Origin: Candidatus Hydrogenedentota bacterium
GTDB taxonomy: Bacteria; Hydrogenedentota; Hydrogenedentia; Hydrogenedentales; SLHB01
Direction of reading: 5' to 3'
Assembly: GCA_016215105.1 (NCBI GenBank)
Contig: JACRLJ010000155.1
Location: 1-44,846 of the forward strand
Length of the DNA: 44,846 nt
Shown in pieces: positions 25,526 through 36,246 of this stretch. Numbering within the stretch: the first letter of the stretch is position 1; every line of letters begins with the position of its first letter. The notes under the pieces are model-generated. The model was given only the letters and a program-made list of their open reading frames with translations. It ran no database searches and was not told the DNA's origin. A program made the translations under genes and the position numbers.

Positions 25526-25742
25526 GCAAACGTATGGGCTGAGCTCGGACCTATACATGCCGCTCTTGGCGGCACGGCGCAACAACAACGTTTTGTCGGT
25601 AGCCCCGCGCTAAGGCCTCTGCAAACGAGAGAGTCCCCCCTCGCGTTCGGAATAACCGGCTAGCAGCCATGTCTCATACTTGGAGAAGCGGCGCCTTAGG
25701 AGGCCATTCTCGATCATTCATTCCGATTCTCGACTCCGTGCG

Positions 25743-26159
25743 CTATTGCGCTGCGGCGCCGCGCTTCGCGTTCATGGCCTCGGCTATGATCTTGGCGGTA
25801 TCGGGGTGGCGTTCCACCATCGCAGCGTTGCCGGGGGTGTCACCGGCCTCGTCCCGCGCCATCGGATCGGCGCCGTGTTCCAGCAGGAGTTGGACCGCGC
25901 CATTCTGACCCGCGCGCGCCGCTTCGAGTAACGGCGTGGTACCCCGCTCGCCGTGGGCTTTGACCAGTGTCGCGTCTTGCGCGAGCAGGGTCTTCATCTT
26001 GGCGACATCGCCTCGATATGCCGCGTCAATAAACTGGTCTGCCGCGGAACGATTCGAATCATCAGCAACGCCGGGAATCTCGGTTCCTCCACACCCCAAC
26101 CCGGCAAACCCGAGAATGACAATTGCCAATACACCGCTCAACCTATGTTTCGTATTCAC
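25743..26159 (-). CDS. Ankyrin-repeat lipoprotein 2
   Basis: The product is 138 residues, from GTG 26159 (AGGAGAG upstream; the open frame runs on to 26192 without a better start). The signal has basic residues, a hydrophobic core and GLGC, so it is probably a lipoprotein, although the lipobox is weaker than in its paralogues. Ankyrin units: 'FIDAAYRGDVAKMKTLL', 'TTPLLEAARAGQNGAVQLLL', 'DPMARDEAGDTPGNAA'. The sequence aligns along its length with ankyrin lipoproteins 1 and 3. It follows pilin 2 (26408-27520) after 248 bases containing a strong hairpin. A partner or regulator role for the upstream pseudopilin is suggested only by the repeated gene order. Confidence 0.78.
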   Translation of the reverse strand: MNTKHRLSGVLAIVILGFAGLGCGGTEIPGVADDSNRSAADQFIDAAYRGDVAKMKTLLAQDATLVKAHGERGTTPLLEAARAGQNGAVQLLLEHGADPMARDEAGDTPGNAAMVERHPDTAKIIAEAMNAKRGAAAQ

Positions 26160-26263
26160 TGTCCAACTCTCCTGTACCGCGTCCAAAGTCAAATGGCGGA
26201 GACGCGCGGAAGAATCCGGTCCACTCTTGGACGCCTGTTTCAGCCGGAACCGCGAGATTAGGG

Positions 26264-26300
26264 GGAGCGCCGAAACACCATTCTGGAGTTTCGGCGCCCC
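26264..26300 (-). other. Strong hairpin between pilin 2 and ankyrin 2
   Basis: GCGCCGAAAC at 26267-26276 pairs with GTTTCGGCGC at 26288-26297, extended by two G-C pairs beyond one mismatch. It lies 108 bases after the pilin stop and 105 before the ankyrin start. The pilin 1/ankyrin 1 gap has a comparable GC-rich stem. There is no T-tract, so processing or attenuation is as likely as termination. Confidence 0.5.
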
Positions 26301-26407
26301 ACTGCGCTAGCGTTATAGGTCAAACATCCTTGGTAAGGCCTCATGGCATCCGCTGGCCGACTGACTCGCCGCGGGGAATAGCCGCGTGACCTCCGGCATG
26401 CGGGATA

Positions 26408-27520
<1,113 letters not shown>

Positions 27521-28276
27521 AGCATGATCTCCTTTGGCAACCGTGATACGCCTTGAACGACGTCCGTGATTGCAACGATTGAATTATCAAAATACGAAGT
27601 AACGCACATTTTCCCAAACCAGAAACGACGCAAGGAACCGGCGCATTGGCGCGCATTCTTAGGCAGAACTGATGTGATGCGCCCCTGATGAAGAGCGATT
27701 GACACCTGTCGTACATACGTCACGTACTGCACGCGTACTGCCGACCGGTCCAGCGCAAATCCCCTCGTTCAACGCTGTTCGCACCTCCTTTCCGCGCACG
27801 GTCAAGATTCGACCGCGGCGCACGTGACAGACTCGGAACTCAAGAAGGGTTTCGGCGCCGCACATGAAGGCGCCAAAGCTAGAATTCGACCGAGTGGTTG
27901 GTGAGGTATGCGAGACGCCGCGCTACGGGCGAAGCCGACAGGTTTGACGGCGCGGCGGGATTGACTCCGCACGGCGCATACTGGTCATCGCGCTGCGATC
28001 TCCGCTCGACTCACGCTGCAGACCCTGAAAAGCGCTCGGTCTCAATCTACGTCAATTGTGGAAGAAGGAGAGATTGCCGTCTATCACGCGAGCCATGATT
28101 CTGGACTTCGAAAAGCATGATTACCACTGACGAAATACACGACATATATTCAAGGAGAACCGCCACTGGTGTTCCTCGGGAGAGTCCCCGAATGTCCCTA
28201 CATTCGGAATTTGGACTCATCGACATGTGATGGGTGCGGTTAGTTTTTCGCGGACTATCGAGAGTGAAAGCCCGGG
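27521..28276. other. Intergenic region upstream of pilin 2
   Basis: No gene is recognised in these 756 bases. It holds the pilin 2 leader (27521-27555, like 24226-24260), SD-like AAAGGAGGTG on the minus strand (27782-27791), a GGCGCC hairpin (27850-27878), and 28080-28120, which matches 25107-25147 at 32 of 41 positions. The same kinds of elements precede pilin 1, so the whole intergenic block was probably duplicated with the genes. Confidence 0.5.
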
Positions 28277-28717
28277 CTACTTCGGGGGTGCTTGCTTGAC
28301 TGCGGCGGCGTTCGCGGCGCTCCACAAGACCTTACTCACCTCTGGCGCAGCCCGCACCTCGCTCGCGTAATAGGCCGCGGTATGTTCTTCGTGGTCCTTT
28401 GCGAGCGGGTCCGCCCCCTTCTTCAAGAGTAGTTGGGCCGCAGCAGGGTTTCCGGACAGAGCGGTGTAGTGGAGGGGGGTCTGCCCCTGGTTGTCCCTCG
28501 CCTTGACGAGGGCCGGGTCGGACGCGACCAACCGGTCAAGTTCTTTGACATCGCCTCGTTTGGCGGCGTCAAAAATCCGCTCCTGCGGGGACATCCTTGA
28601 CCGATCCAGGGGAGGAGCAGTACCCCGTTTCTCCACGTTGTTGTCCGAACACGAGACCAGCGCGGCCAGGAGGAGTGGAAGAGAAAGTGCGCTGGCTCTC
28701 CGGGCGATCCAGGGCAC
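28277..28717 (-). CDS. Ankyrin-repeat lipoprotein 3
   Basis: The product is 146 residues, from GTG 28717, which has AAAGGAGG eight bases upstream; the open frame continues to 28813 without a signal-peptide start. The signal has two arginines, a Leu/Ala core and LVSC, a good lipobox. Ankyrin units: 'IFDAAKRGDVKELDRLV', 'QTPLHYTALSGNPAAAQLLL', 'DPLAKDHEEHTAAYYA'. It pairs with the frameshifted pilin 3 directly upstream, separated by 114 bases. It appears intact although its pilin partner is broken, which argues that it may still function alone or with another pilin. Confidence 0.8.
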   Translation of the reverse strand: MPWIARRASALSLPLLLAALVSCSDNNVEKRGTAPPLDRSRMSPQERIFDAAKRGDVKELDRLVASDPALVKARDNQGQTPLHYTALSGNPAAAQLLLKKGADPLAKDHEEHTAAYYASEVRAAPEVSKVLWSAANAAAVKQAPPK

Positions 28718-28831
28718 GCTCCGTCCTCCTTTCTCGTTCTCTATTTCGTCTGAACCCAATCGCGTCCATCCCCCATTCTCGCGGTTGGCTGCTGGTTGGA
28801 AGGTCGCGCGCATGGGACGGCGCCGCGGCGG

Positions 28832-29826
28832 TTACGGCCAGTCGTTATTGTCGGTCATGTACTGCGACACGGGCCAGTTCTTGTCACCCGGCCGCGCTGG
28901 AAACCGGCCAAACTCGACATGTCCATCCATATACAGAATGTTGCAGCCACCGGCGACGTGGTTGAATCGGCCCACGGCCGCTCGACCCCTTCCGCCATGC
29001 GGTTGAACGTGGCGGAAATGCCGGACGGCAAGACGTAGGTTTTCGAATGATTCTTGTTAATCCAAAGCGCGGGGGTATCGGCGATGACGCTGCTGCCCGG
29101 CATCAGTGACGACGCGGCGGTCGGCGCCCGCTGAAGCAACTGCCCCAGCATATAGAAATCCGACCGGTTTACGGTCCAAGCGGGATCGACAAGCCAGCCG
29201 CGGTACTTATAGCTTCGCAAGTTACCGGCGCCGTCGGGCGCATTCCAGATGTGAAGCGCGGGATGCGGCAATACCGCGCAGGCCATGGGATTCGTCGAGC
29301 AATCGAACCATTGTACGCCGAAGTTGGCGGGATTGCCTGGTTGGGCCGTCGCCGTCGCTCTCTGCCTTCCCAGACACGGGTTGTCCAGGTCGGTGGCCGT
29401 CACGGGGTCTGGAGTCACGCCGACGGTGGCAAATCCGGTTCCGCACCCGGACATCGTGTCGTAGGGGCGGGACTCAATGTCCAGGAAATAGGGCAGTTGA
29501 ATGTCCGACGGACACGCCAGAAGCGTTACGCTCGTCAAGTAGTCCGGATAGAGTTGATAGATGCCCAACTCGTGATTCTGGGTTTTTCTGGCCCAGTTCA
29601 CCGGGCCGTTCGACATGAAGTTTGTTCCCCGGATAGGGTACATCCCCTTATGTTCTCCGGTGAACATTTTGAGGACAATCCCTAACTGCCTGAGGTTGCT
29701 CGCGCAACTGGCGCGGCGTACGGATTCCTGTGCGCGGGCCAGCGCCGGCAACAACATGGCGACAAGGATTGCAGCGATGGCTACTCCCACCAACAGCTCA
29801 ACCAAGGAAAAGCCTCGTTTGCGCAT
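28832..29826 (-). pseudogene. Broken prepilin-like protein 3
   Basis: ATG 29826 begins '[21 protein letters not shown]', a good prepilin signal, and the protein follows its paralogues to 'MAEGVER' (codon ending at 28978). There the paralogues continue with roughly 35-40 residues ('FMITDINNP...' and a variable loop) before 'RFNHV'. Here this stretch is missing and the frame is shifted. The lost frame resumes at once with '[18 protein letters not shown]' and ends in a paralogue-like tail '[15 protein letters not shown]' with TAA at 28832-28834. If translated as is, the out-of-frame product ends at 28855 without the DG block. Either a truncated variant or a recent pseudogene; the conserved remnant favours the latter. 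Confidence 0.8.
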
Positions 29827-30700
29827 GTCTACTGCTTTGTCCTTCTTGTTTACCCTGGGACCATTCTATGTGCAACGACTTCCGGCGGCAAATACGAACG
29901 GCAAAGTCACCCGCCGGTAACGCGTGGAAAACGCACGGCAATGACGGGCGGGCTTTCTCGTCCATTGAAGTTTTCGCGAGCGCTTTCGGCGCGTCCAGCA
30001 GTCAAAGCTCGACCCGCAAACCATTGCGGAATCGGACTCAGATTGCCGGTCCACGGCAGCGTCTTGCCGCCCACTCGTTTCTTTGCCGAAGTCCAATACA
30101 CTGAGAATACTCCAAAATTATCTTATCTCAGACCAACTTCCTTTTCTAGTTGCAAGGGAGTTCGGCAAGTTAATGCCGTTCAACTCCCGGAATCGCATCA
30201 TGGCGCCACATATGCCAGCCAACCCGGCGCCTATAATGTTACTCCGAACGCCGATTCTCTTCAACCCATTCAGATCGACCCTCGATCTGCGGGTAGGGAT
30301 GGCGTGTTTGCCATACCCGCTTTGGAATGGCGTCAACGCGTGAACACATGACATCAAGACGCGCACAACGAGGCTTTGGCGGCTTTGCCCATGGACCTTG
30401 GCCGGGAAGACCAAGCCACACACGCGATGAACCATGGTACCCTTTCGCGCAGATCGTGGCCGACGGGCCTCGGAACTCGAATCTTGCGGTTGGAGAGGCC
30501 AAATGCCGCCACTCCCCGTGCGATTATCCCCTAAGCTATTGCGAATACGACGGTTAGTGATCTTGAAGGAGCTATGGGTAAACCTACCGCCTTGGGGGGG
30601 CCGCGCTCATCGAGCGCCGGCGTACTCGAGAGGTCCGGAAGAGTCAAACAGGCCGATTGTGCGCGGCGCCGGTCTCGCCGGAAGGGTGTCTGCCCTGGGC
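29827..30700. other. Intergenic region between pilin 4 and pilin 3
   Basis: No gene is supported in these 874 bases. Notable are a 7-bp stem 29882-29888/29911-29917 close to the pilin 3 start, an element at 30085-30113 that also occurs upstream of pilin 4, a nested hairpin at 30156-30188 (7 + 5 bp with one 3-base bulge), a GGCGCC stem 30202-30207/30226-30231 and a degenerate dispersed palindrome at 30601-30625. Confidence 0.5.
30085..30113 (-). promoter_or_regulatory. Upstream element shared by pilin 3 and pilin 4
   Basis: These 29 bases match 32040-32068 at 25 positions. They lie about 260 bases before the pilin 3 start; the partner lies about 240 before pilin 4. Both are followed further out by CTTCCTTTTCT (30137-30147 and 32093-32103). 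Equal distance suggests an operator or leader-RNA element, or simple shared ancestry. Confidence 0.5.
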
Positions 30701-31801
30701 TCACGGCAGATCGGGGTAAATCCAACCCGTTCCCGACGGACGTTTGAAGCAAAACTGATTCACCGGCCACTGGCGGCCCCCGACGGTGCCCGGCTTGCCC
30801 CATTCAACGTGGCCATCCATGTACAGAATGTTCATCCCGGACGGCACGTGATTGAATCTGCGGCCGTCCACGGCGCCGGCGGCCTGCCGGCTTTCGTCGT
30901 ACATGACGACCACATCCGACTGCGCCGTGGCCAATTCGGCCGGGTTGTTGATATCCGTAATAGCGAACCGCTCGATTCCGTATCTCAAGGGGTGGAAGGT
31001 AATGTTGGCGCCGGAGGGCAAGGTAAAGGTCAGGCTGCGTCTGCGATTCTTCCAGTACATTGGCGATTCGGTTCCGATGATCCCTCCACTCGGAACGGGG
31101 TATCCTTCGGACGGGTTATTGCTGAGCAAGATCGCGCCCACGGCGGTGTAATCTTCGAGCGTGTTGTTCATCCAACTGCCGGGTATGAAGAAACCATAGT
31201 ACTTGTAGCTGCGCGCGTCCCGGTATGCCGTTTTCTGAATATCCGTGTGCAGATAGGGGGCGCATGCGTTCTGATTCAATCCGCAATCGTACAGCCGGGA
31301 GAATGATTCCGCGGGGTTGGCCGGATTCGGTGTCAGGGGCGCGGCCTCTTTCCCGAAACAGGGGTTATCAAGCTCGAAACCTAAGGTGGCGACTGTCACC
31401 ATCGTCTGATTGCAGCCTGCCAGCCTGTTCCGTGGAAGCGAGAAGTCGGTCTGCTCATAGATAGCGGTGTCGGCCCGCGACGGGCAGAAGTTGATCTTGG
31501 GGTCCGAAACGTATTCCGGGAATACTTGGTACCATCCCACCCACGCTGACATGCGTTTGTATTGAAACGTGGGATCATTTCCGCCGTGATCGATGCTCGG
31601 GTGCGGCCACCACCCCCCGTGTTCATCCGCGAACATCCTATTCACGAGACTGAATTGCCTGAGGTTCGCCTGGCACACGGTCCGGCGGGCTGCTTCCCGG
31701 GCTCGAGCCAGCGCCGGCAGGATCATTGCGACGAGAATCGCGAAGATGGCGATTACCACTAACAGTTCGACCAGGGTGAATCCGTGCTTACGAAGACCCA
31801 T
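30701..31801 (-). CDS. Prepilin-like protein 4 (N-methylation motif, H-X9-DG-type C-terminus)
   Basis: The product is 366 residues. ATG 31801 is chosen because '[20 protein letters not shown]' then forms a normal prepilin signal; the open frame continues to 32056 but gives residues unrelated to the family. The Shine-Dalgarno is poor, so translation may be weak or depend on the long leader. It keeps 'CPSRADT', '[10 protein letters not shown]', '[13 protein letters not shown]' and '[21 protein letters not shown]'. No ankyrin lipoprotein follows directly, the only one of the four without a partner. It is the first of the four genes after the two-component system, reading in the same direction. 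Confidence 0.82.
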   Translation of the reverse strand: MGLRKHGFTLVELLVVIAIFAILVAMILPALARAREAARRTVCQANLRQFSLVNRMFADEHGGWWPHPSIDHGGNDPTFQYKRMSAWVGWYQVFPEYVSDPKINFCPSRADTAIYEQTDFSLPRNRLAGCNQTMVTVATLGFELDNPCFGKEAAPLTPNPANPAESFSRLYDCGLNQNACAPYLHTDIQKTAYRDARSYKYYGFFIPGSWMNNTLEDYTAVGAILLSNNPSEGYPVPSGGIIGTESPMYWKNRRRSLTFTLPSGANITFHPLRYGIERFAITDINNPAELATAQSDVVVMYDESRQAAGAVDGRRFNHVPSGMNILYMDGHVEWGKPGTVGGRQWPVNQFCFKRPSGTGWIYPDLP

Positions 31802-32316
31802 CGCGCAGTGTTTCTTGCCAATCGTGTAGCTACTCCCTGCGCGAAGATCGAAAAAGGGACTGGTAATACGTGGGCGCTTGGACGGCGCGCGTCCACTGGC
31901 AGTGAGAGTACTCCCCCACCTTGGACTTCGGGCGCTCGCAGGGGCGTTCCCAAGCGCGGCGCAGCGATCCCCAAGGCGCCGGGGCGTCGAAGTTGGATCG
32001 TCCGCCCGTGGAAGCGATACACCGCATAGCCGCGTTCTGGCCGAAGTCCTACGCACTGAGATTACTCCCGAATTCCCTTTTCCTTTGGGCGGCTTCCTTT
32101 TCTCGTTCTAATGGGTTCGGAAAGACACTGTCATTTTGCTCACGAACAGGACATGCGAGCATCCAACTTTGCGCTTCTGATGGTACGCCGAACAGAAGAA
32201 CGCCTGCAATCCATTCAATTATCGCCAATCCGCGGGTATTGCCGGCGGCGGGCTGTCGTCCGGACCGGAAACGTCTTCTCGTGCGCCCGGCGTGCTTTTC
32301 GGATTGCGCAACGCGG
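31802..32316. other. Intergenic region upstream of pilin 4
   Basis: These 515 bases lie between the response-regulator stop and the pilin 4 start. They contain a short stem TGGAC/GTCCA (31879-31895), the element 32040-32068 shared with pilin 3, and CTTCCTTTTCT at 32093-32103. No ORF looks genuine and no clear terminator or sigma-70 promoter is visible. Confidence 0.5.
32040..32068 (-). promoter_or_regulatory. Upstream element shared by pilin 4 and pilin 3
   Basis: The partner of 30085-30113 (25 of 29 positions identical), about 240 bases before the pilin 4 start codon. Confidence 0.5.
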
Positions 32317-32967
32317 CTATTCGAGCGACGTCAGGCCCTCTCGGATCGCGTACTTCACGAGACTCGCAAAGGTGTGAATATTCAGTTTCTCCATGATGCG
32401 GCCGCGATGCGTTTCGATCGTGTTCGTGCTTACGTGGAGACGTTCAGCGACCTCCTTCGTACTGTGCCCTTCCGCAAGGAGCTGAAGGACTTCCCGCTCG
32501 CGCGGGCTCAGCGAGGCGTGATTCTCCGGGGCAACCTGCGTGAGTTGCCTGGCGTAATCCCCGACGATGCTGTCGGCGATCTTCTGGCTGACGTAGTGCC
32601 TGTTGTTCACGACCGTTCGCGTGGCTTGAATGAGTTCCTCGAACGCGCTGGCCTTGAGCAAATAGCCCAAGGCGCCGGCCTGAAACATTCCGGAGACAAA
32701 TCGCTTGTCGGAATGCATTGACAGCGCAATCACCTTAGTTTCGGGTACCCGCGCTTGGATTTGCCGAGTCGCTTCGATCCCATTCAAGTCCGGCATGGCG
32801 ATATCCATGATGGCGATATCCGGCTTGAGTTCGCAGGCCATGGTTACGGCGATTCGTCCCGTCTCGGCCTCGCCGACGACCTCGAGGTCCTCGTGATGCT
32901 CGATCAAAGCGCGCAACCCCTCGCGAAATACCTTATGGTCATCCACCAATAGAATGCGTGTCTTCAT
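32317..32967 (-). CDS. NarL/LuxR-type response regulator
   Basis: The product is 216 residues. The receiver domain (about 1-120) has acidic pair Asp9-Asp10, phospho-acceptor Asp55 in 'IAIMDIAMPD', and Lys105 in 'GYLLKAS'. The LuxR helix-turn-helix (about 150-212) has 'LSPREREVLQLLAEGHSTKEVAERL', so the phosphorylated protein should dimerise and bind DNA. Its ATG lies one base after the TGA of the histidine kinase gene, so the two are co-transcribed and probably translationally coupled. Target genes are unknown; the nearest downstream genes on the same strand are the pilin/ankyrin modules. All key residues are present. Confidence 0.93.
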   Translation of the reverse strand: MKTRILLVDDHKVFREGLRALIEHHEDLEVVGEAETGRIAVTMACELKPDIAIMDIAMPDLNGIEATRQIQARVPETKVIALSMHSDKRFVSGMFQAGALGYLLKASAFEELIQATRTVVNNRHYVSQKIADSIVGDYARQLTQVAPENHASLSPREREVLQLLAEGHSTKEVAERLHVSTNTIETHRGRIMEKLNIHTFASLVKYAIREGLTSLE

Positions 32968-32968
32968 T

Positions 32969-34810
32969 TCAATCCGTCCCCGCTGCTGCGCTTACCATAT
33001 CCAGTGGCACACAAAGCGTCACCCGAGTGCCATGGCCGTGTTCAGACTCGAACTGGATCGTTCCGCTCAAGTATTCGATGCGCTCCCGAAGTCCGAACAT
33101 ACCGAAACCGCCGTCTCTGCGGGCCGGTTCGGCTGGCGCGGAGACATCGAATCCGACGCCGTCGTCCTGTACGACTAATCGAAGTTGGGATTCTTCGACT
33201 TGCGCCGTGACCACAACTTTGCTGGCCTTGGCGTGTTTCACGACGTTGACCAACAGTTCCCGAACGACGTAATAGCACGCGCCGCGTATGTCGTTTCCCA
33301 ACGGTTTGGGCGTTCCGTCGTCCACGAGCTTGAAATCGATCCCCTTCGACTCACAGATCTTTTCTCCCAGCCACCCGACGGCGGGCATCAGTCCCAACCC
33401 GTGCAGTATTGGCAGGCTCAACTCGAACGTCAGGGAGTACGTCTGTTCGACCGCGTGATCGAGCAGTTCCTGAATTTCGGTGAGTTGCGAGTTGGAGCCG
33501 TTCGCCCCCGCGCTGGTCGCCACTTCGCCGAACTTCAATCGCGCGGCGACCAATCCCTGCGCCACTTCGTCGTGCAGATACATGGCGATTTGTTTTCGTT
33601 CGCGCTCTTCGGTAACCGCGAGTTCCGATGCAAGCGAACGAAGGCGTTGCTGATACTCGAACTGATCGTTCTCGGCGCGCTTGCGCTCGCTGATGTCAAT
33701 GAGGCTGGCGCGGACCAAGCGCCGCTCCGCCGATGGCAATTGGGCGAGCCTAACCTCGCAGATGAGGTTCTTTCCTTGGAGATTGTGGAAGGCCTGCTCG
33801 AACGCCAGTTCTTGCCCCGCAAGCGCGCGCGCGCCAAGCGCGCGAATACTTTCGGCGGGCGGAAGGGGCGACATCTGGAATCGCTGCAGGCCAGAACCGA
33901 GCAATTCGCTTCGACTACACCCGAAGAGCAGTTCCGCGTTCGGATTGGCGTCCACGAACCGATCCTGTTCCAGGTCGTAAACGATGATCGCGTCGGGGGC
34001 CTTCTCGACCAGGACCCGAAATCGCTCTTCACTCTCGCGCAACGCCGCGTGGGCTTCCGTAAGGGATAGTGTTTGCCGCCCATAGCGCGAGGACATTGCG
34101 CTTTCCATCAGAAAAATAAACGCTAGAAAGGCATAATGACTCAGGACGACCACGGAGGAGAGGTTGGTGTCGTTCACCATGACCTGTATCCAGGTGCCAA
34201 ACAGGCCCGCCAGAGAGACGGCCATGGCGGTGGCCTCGCCCCGATCCAAATTGCGCCGCCCGCGAAACAGAATGTAGAGGCAGTAGGCATAGGTGGCGAA
34301 TGTTCCCACCAGACAGAATGGATTCCACAGGCTGGGAACGAGGATCGCCGACACATACGGGCCGCCCCCGGGAAAGGTCTGAAGGAGCAGGTTACTAACT
34401 TCCGACGCCATGAGCGAGTTCTTTGAGAGCAAGTTCGCGATGAAGAGGAAGGCGAAGTACGCCGCGAACAACAGCGTGATTTTCCGGGCCTTCACGCGCA
34501 AGTGCGCGGTCACGAACCATACGAAGGCCGACTGCGCGGCAAAGAGGCAGCAGAGATCGATCTTGAGCGCGAGCACGTATGCGGCGACATTCTGCGCGCG
34601 ATAGAGAAACACCAACGCAATAGCGTGGCCCGCGACTCCCAGGCAGATAAAGCTGAACGCCAGGCTGTCTTCGTCGCGTTTCTGATAGAGCCAGTCGAAG
34701 AAGTGACTTACCCCCGCGGACAGGGAAAACCCCGCGACCAGCAGCGTGGAGCACGCGAACCACCCCAACGCCATGGCTTGATGCGTTGCGTCTTGCAGAC
34801 CCAAATCCAC
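32969..34810 (-). CDS. Membrane histidine kinase (PAS + HisKA_3, NarX/DesK-type)
   Basis: The product is 613 residues, from GTG 34810 (GGGAG upstream). The first 230 or so residues form about seven hydrophobic helices, an integral-membrane sensor I cannot match to a named type. A PAS domain follows (about 265-385, 'EERFRVLVEKAPDAIIVYD'), then a HisKA_3 dimerisation domain with phospho-acceptor His413 in 'AMYLHDEVAQGL', and a GHKL ATPase domain with N-box 'ELLVNVVKHAKAS' and G-box 'DDGVGFD'. It should phosphorylate the adjacent NarL-type regulator. The signal is unknown; a membrane-embedded sensor suggests a lipophilic or envelope cue. Confidence 0.92.
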   Translation of the reverse strand: MDLGLQDATHQAMALGWFACSTLLVAGFSLSAGVSHFFDWLYQKRDEDSLAFSFICLGVAGHAIALVFLYRAQNVAAYVLALKIDLCCLFAAQSAFVWFVTAHLRVKARKITLLFAAYFAFLFIANLLSKNSLMASEVSNLLLQTFPGGGPYVSAILVPSLWNPFCLVGTFATYAYCLYILFRGRRNLDRGEATAMAVSLAGLFGTWIQVMVNDTNLSSVVVLSHYAFLAFIFLMESAMSSRYGRQTLSLTEAHAALRESEERFRVLVEKAPDAIIVYDLEQDRFVDANPNAELLFGCSRSELLGSGLQRFQMSPLPPAESIRALGARALAGQELAFEQAFHNLQGKNLICEVRLAQLPSAERRLVRASLIDISERKRAENDQFEYQQRLRSLASELAVTEERERKQIAMYLHDEVAQGLVAARLKFGEVATSAGANGSNSQLTEIQELLDHAVEQTYSLTFELSLPILHGLGLMPAVGWLGEKICESKGIDFKLVDDGTPKPLGNDIRGACYYVVRELLVNVVKHAKASKVVVTAQVEESQLRLVVQDDGVGFDVSAPAEPARRDGGFGMFGLRERIEYLSGTIQFESEHGHGTRVTLCVPLDMVSAAAGTD

Positions 34811-35149
34811 GATTTCGGACTCCCTGGTATTTCGCGGGGCGCTTCCGGCCGCGCCAATTCACCGTATGAGTTGTGACAACACCGGAGATACCGCGCACCC
34901 ATTTTCCCGAGATCCTTTCGAGATCCTTTATGGTAGACGCTGTATCTTTTCGGATCAAGCGGTTGACGCCGTGCTATGATTCCCGTGATCAAGCAATCCG
35001 TTGGGCGGATTTCGCGAGGTAGGTGAACGGCGCTCGCGCCGGAGTCCCAATCACACTGTTCGCAAACCAAAATCCGAAGAGTGGCTCCAGCGCAATAGTA
35101 CACGAGTGTGTTGGTGAGTGGTATTCGCGTGAAAGAACGAACGTCTAAA
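34811..35149. other. Intergenic region between divergent kinase and oxidoreductase genes
   Basis: These 339 bases must hold promoters for both directions. No consensus -35/-10 pair stands out; TTGACG occurs near 34963 without a matching -10 at proper distance. No ORF or repeat is supported. Confidence 0.4.
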
Positions 35150-36169
35150 ATGCATCGGATTGGCATAGTCGGGGCCGGGCACTTTGCGCGGGCGCACCTG
35201 AGCGCGCTCGGACGCCATGCGTCCCGCGCACGGGTCGTCTTGACCGCCCGTATGGATGCAAGCGCCCCGTGGCCGGAGGCGGAGGCGATAGGGGCGGTCA
35301 TGGCGTCCGCGGAGGCGCTTCTTGCCTCACCGGATATCGACACGGTTCTGATTTGTTCGCCCAGCCATCTGCACGCGGACCACGCGATCACGGCGCTGCG
35401 CGCGGGTAAGCATGTGTTTTGCGAGAAGCCGATGGCGCTGAGCGTCGATCGGGCAAATGCAATGGCTGATGCGGCCGAGGAAAACGGTCGCATATTGATG
35501 GTGGGACATCTGACCCGTCACGCGCCTTTGTACACTCTGGTGGCGGAATCGCTTTTTTCAGGGCGTCTGGGACGCCCTCTCGCGGCGCATGCCTCACGCG
35601 TTCAGTCCGCTGGTTCGGATCGGATGTGGCGTATGGACCCGCGGATGGGCGGGGGTGTGGCCTTCGATTTATTGATACACGATCTGGACTTGTTGAACTG
35701 GTTTCTTGGCGCTCCCCTAAACGTGTCCGCCCTGGGCCATCGACACGCGCTTGGGGCGTTTGATCATATTAGCGCGGTGTACACACACACGGGGGGCGTG
35801 GTCGCATCCGCGGAAGCAAGCTTTCTGCTGCGGCCGGGAGCGCGTTCGCGGGCCATGCTTCGTGTCATCTGCGAACGGGGCCATATCGAGGCGGATACCG
35901 TGAACGCGGCTTGTCCAATCCTGATCTATGAGGAAGGGAAGCCGGTCGAAGGGCCTCCGGCTGACTTGGCGGATGCGTTGGCGCGCGGTTTGTATTCGGA
36001 ACACGAGGAATTTCTGGACGCTCTCGATGGCGTGAAACCGGCGCGGCTGCGGCTGGAGGACGCGGGCCAAGCGGTACTCACTGCGGTGAAAACGATCGAA
36101 TCGGCCGATGGAAACGGGAGACTTACGTCAGTCGCTTCGTTGCCGGCTTCATCCGGGCAGATGCTGTAA
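35150..36169 (+). CDS. Gfo/Idh/MocA family oxidoreductase
   Basis: The product is 339 residues from ATG 35150; GTG 35129 or the frame start at 35108 would add up to 14 residues before the fold. The Rossmann domain starts immediately with 'IGIVGAGHFARAHL' (NAD(P)-binding GxGxxA-type) and includes 'CEKPMAL' with Lys93, the family's catalytic-site lysine. The C-terminal alpha/beta domain has 'DLLIHDLDLLNWFLG', the region carrying the usual His/Asp residues. Members oxidise or reduce sugars, inositols or amino-sugars, or open glycosidic bonds through 3-keto intermediates. No neighbour reveals the substrate. It converges with the unrecognised gene at 36247-36837. Confidence 0.88.
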   Translation: MHRIGIVGAGHFARAHLSALGRHASRARVVLTARMDASAPWPEAEAIGAVMASAEALLASPDIDTVLICSPSHLHADHAITALRAGKHVFCEKPMALSVDRANAMADAAEENGRILMVGHLTRHAPLYTLVAESLFSGRLGRPLAAHASRVQSAGSDRMWRMDPRMGGGVAFDLLIHDLDLLNWFLGAPLNVSALGHRHALGAFDHISAVYTHTGGVVASAEASFLLRPGARSRAMLRVICERGHIEADTVNAACPILIYEEGKPVEGPPADLADALARGLYSEHEEFLDALDGVKPARLRLEDAGQAVLTAVKTIESADGNGRLTSVASLPASSGQML

Positions 36170-36246
36170 GACGGCCGCCGCCCAAGTCACAAGGTACAGC
36201 TGCAGAGCGGCGTGGTGGCGTGCTATTGATGGGGGCGATGCTTCTA

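Larger units (their letters stand above)
24226..25742. other. 1.5-kb intergenic region upstream of pilin 1
   Basis: No convincing gene is present; the short frames lack ribosome-binding sites or have odd composition. The part at about 24800-25100 is visibly more AT-rich than its surroundings. It contains the leader described above, an SD-like AAAGGAGGTG (minus strand, 24521-24530), a stretch resembling 28080-28120 (25107-25147), an 11-bp hairpin at 25204-25253 and two inverted copies of a dispersed palindrome. It looks like the remains of repeated duplication. Confidence 0.5.

Noticed and set aside
27782-27791. CACCTCCTTT on the plus strand as the 3' end of a 16S rRNA
   Set aside because: Only about ten bases match and no rRNA sequence precedes it. 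It reads better as a Shine-Dalgarno-like site on the minus strand.
28855-29826. Pilin 3 as an intact 323-residue protein with a novel C-terminus
   Set aside because: The missing family block is present, in order, in the shifted frame directly after the break, which is the mark of a frameshifted deletion.
34708-35493. 261-residue minus-strand frame spanning the kinase start and the oxidoreductase
   Set aside because: It overlaps two well-supported genes and the gap between them, and has no family resemblance.
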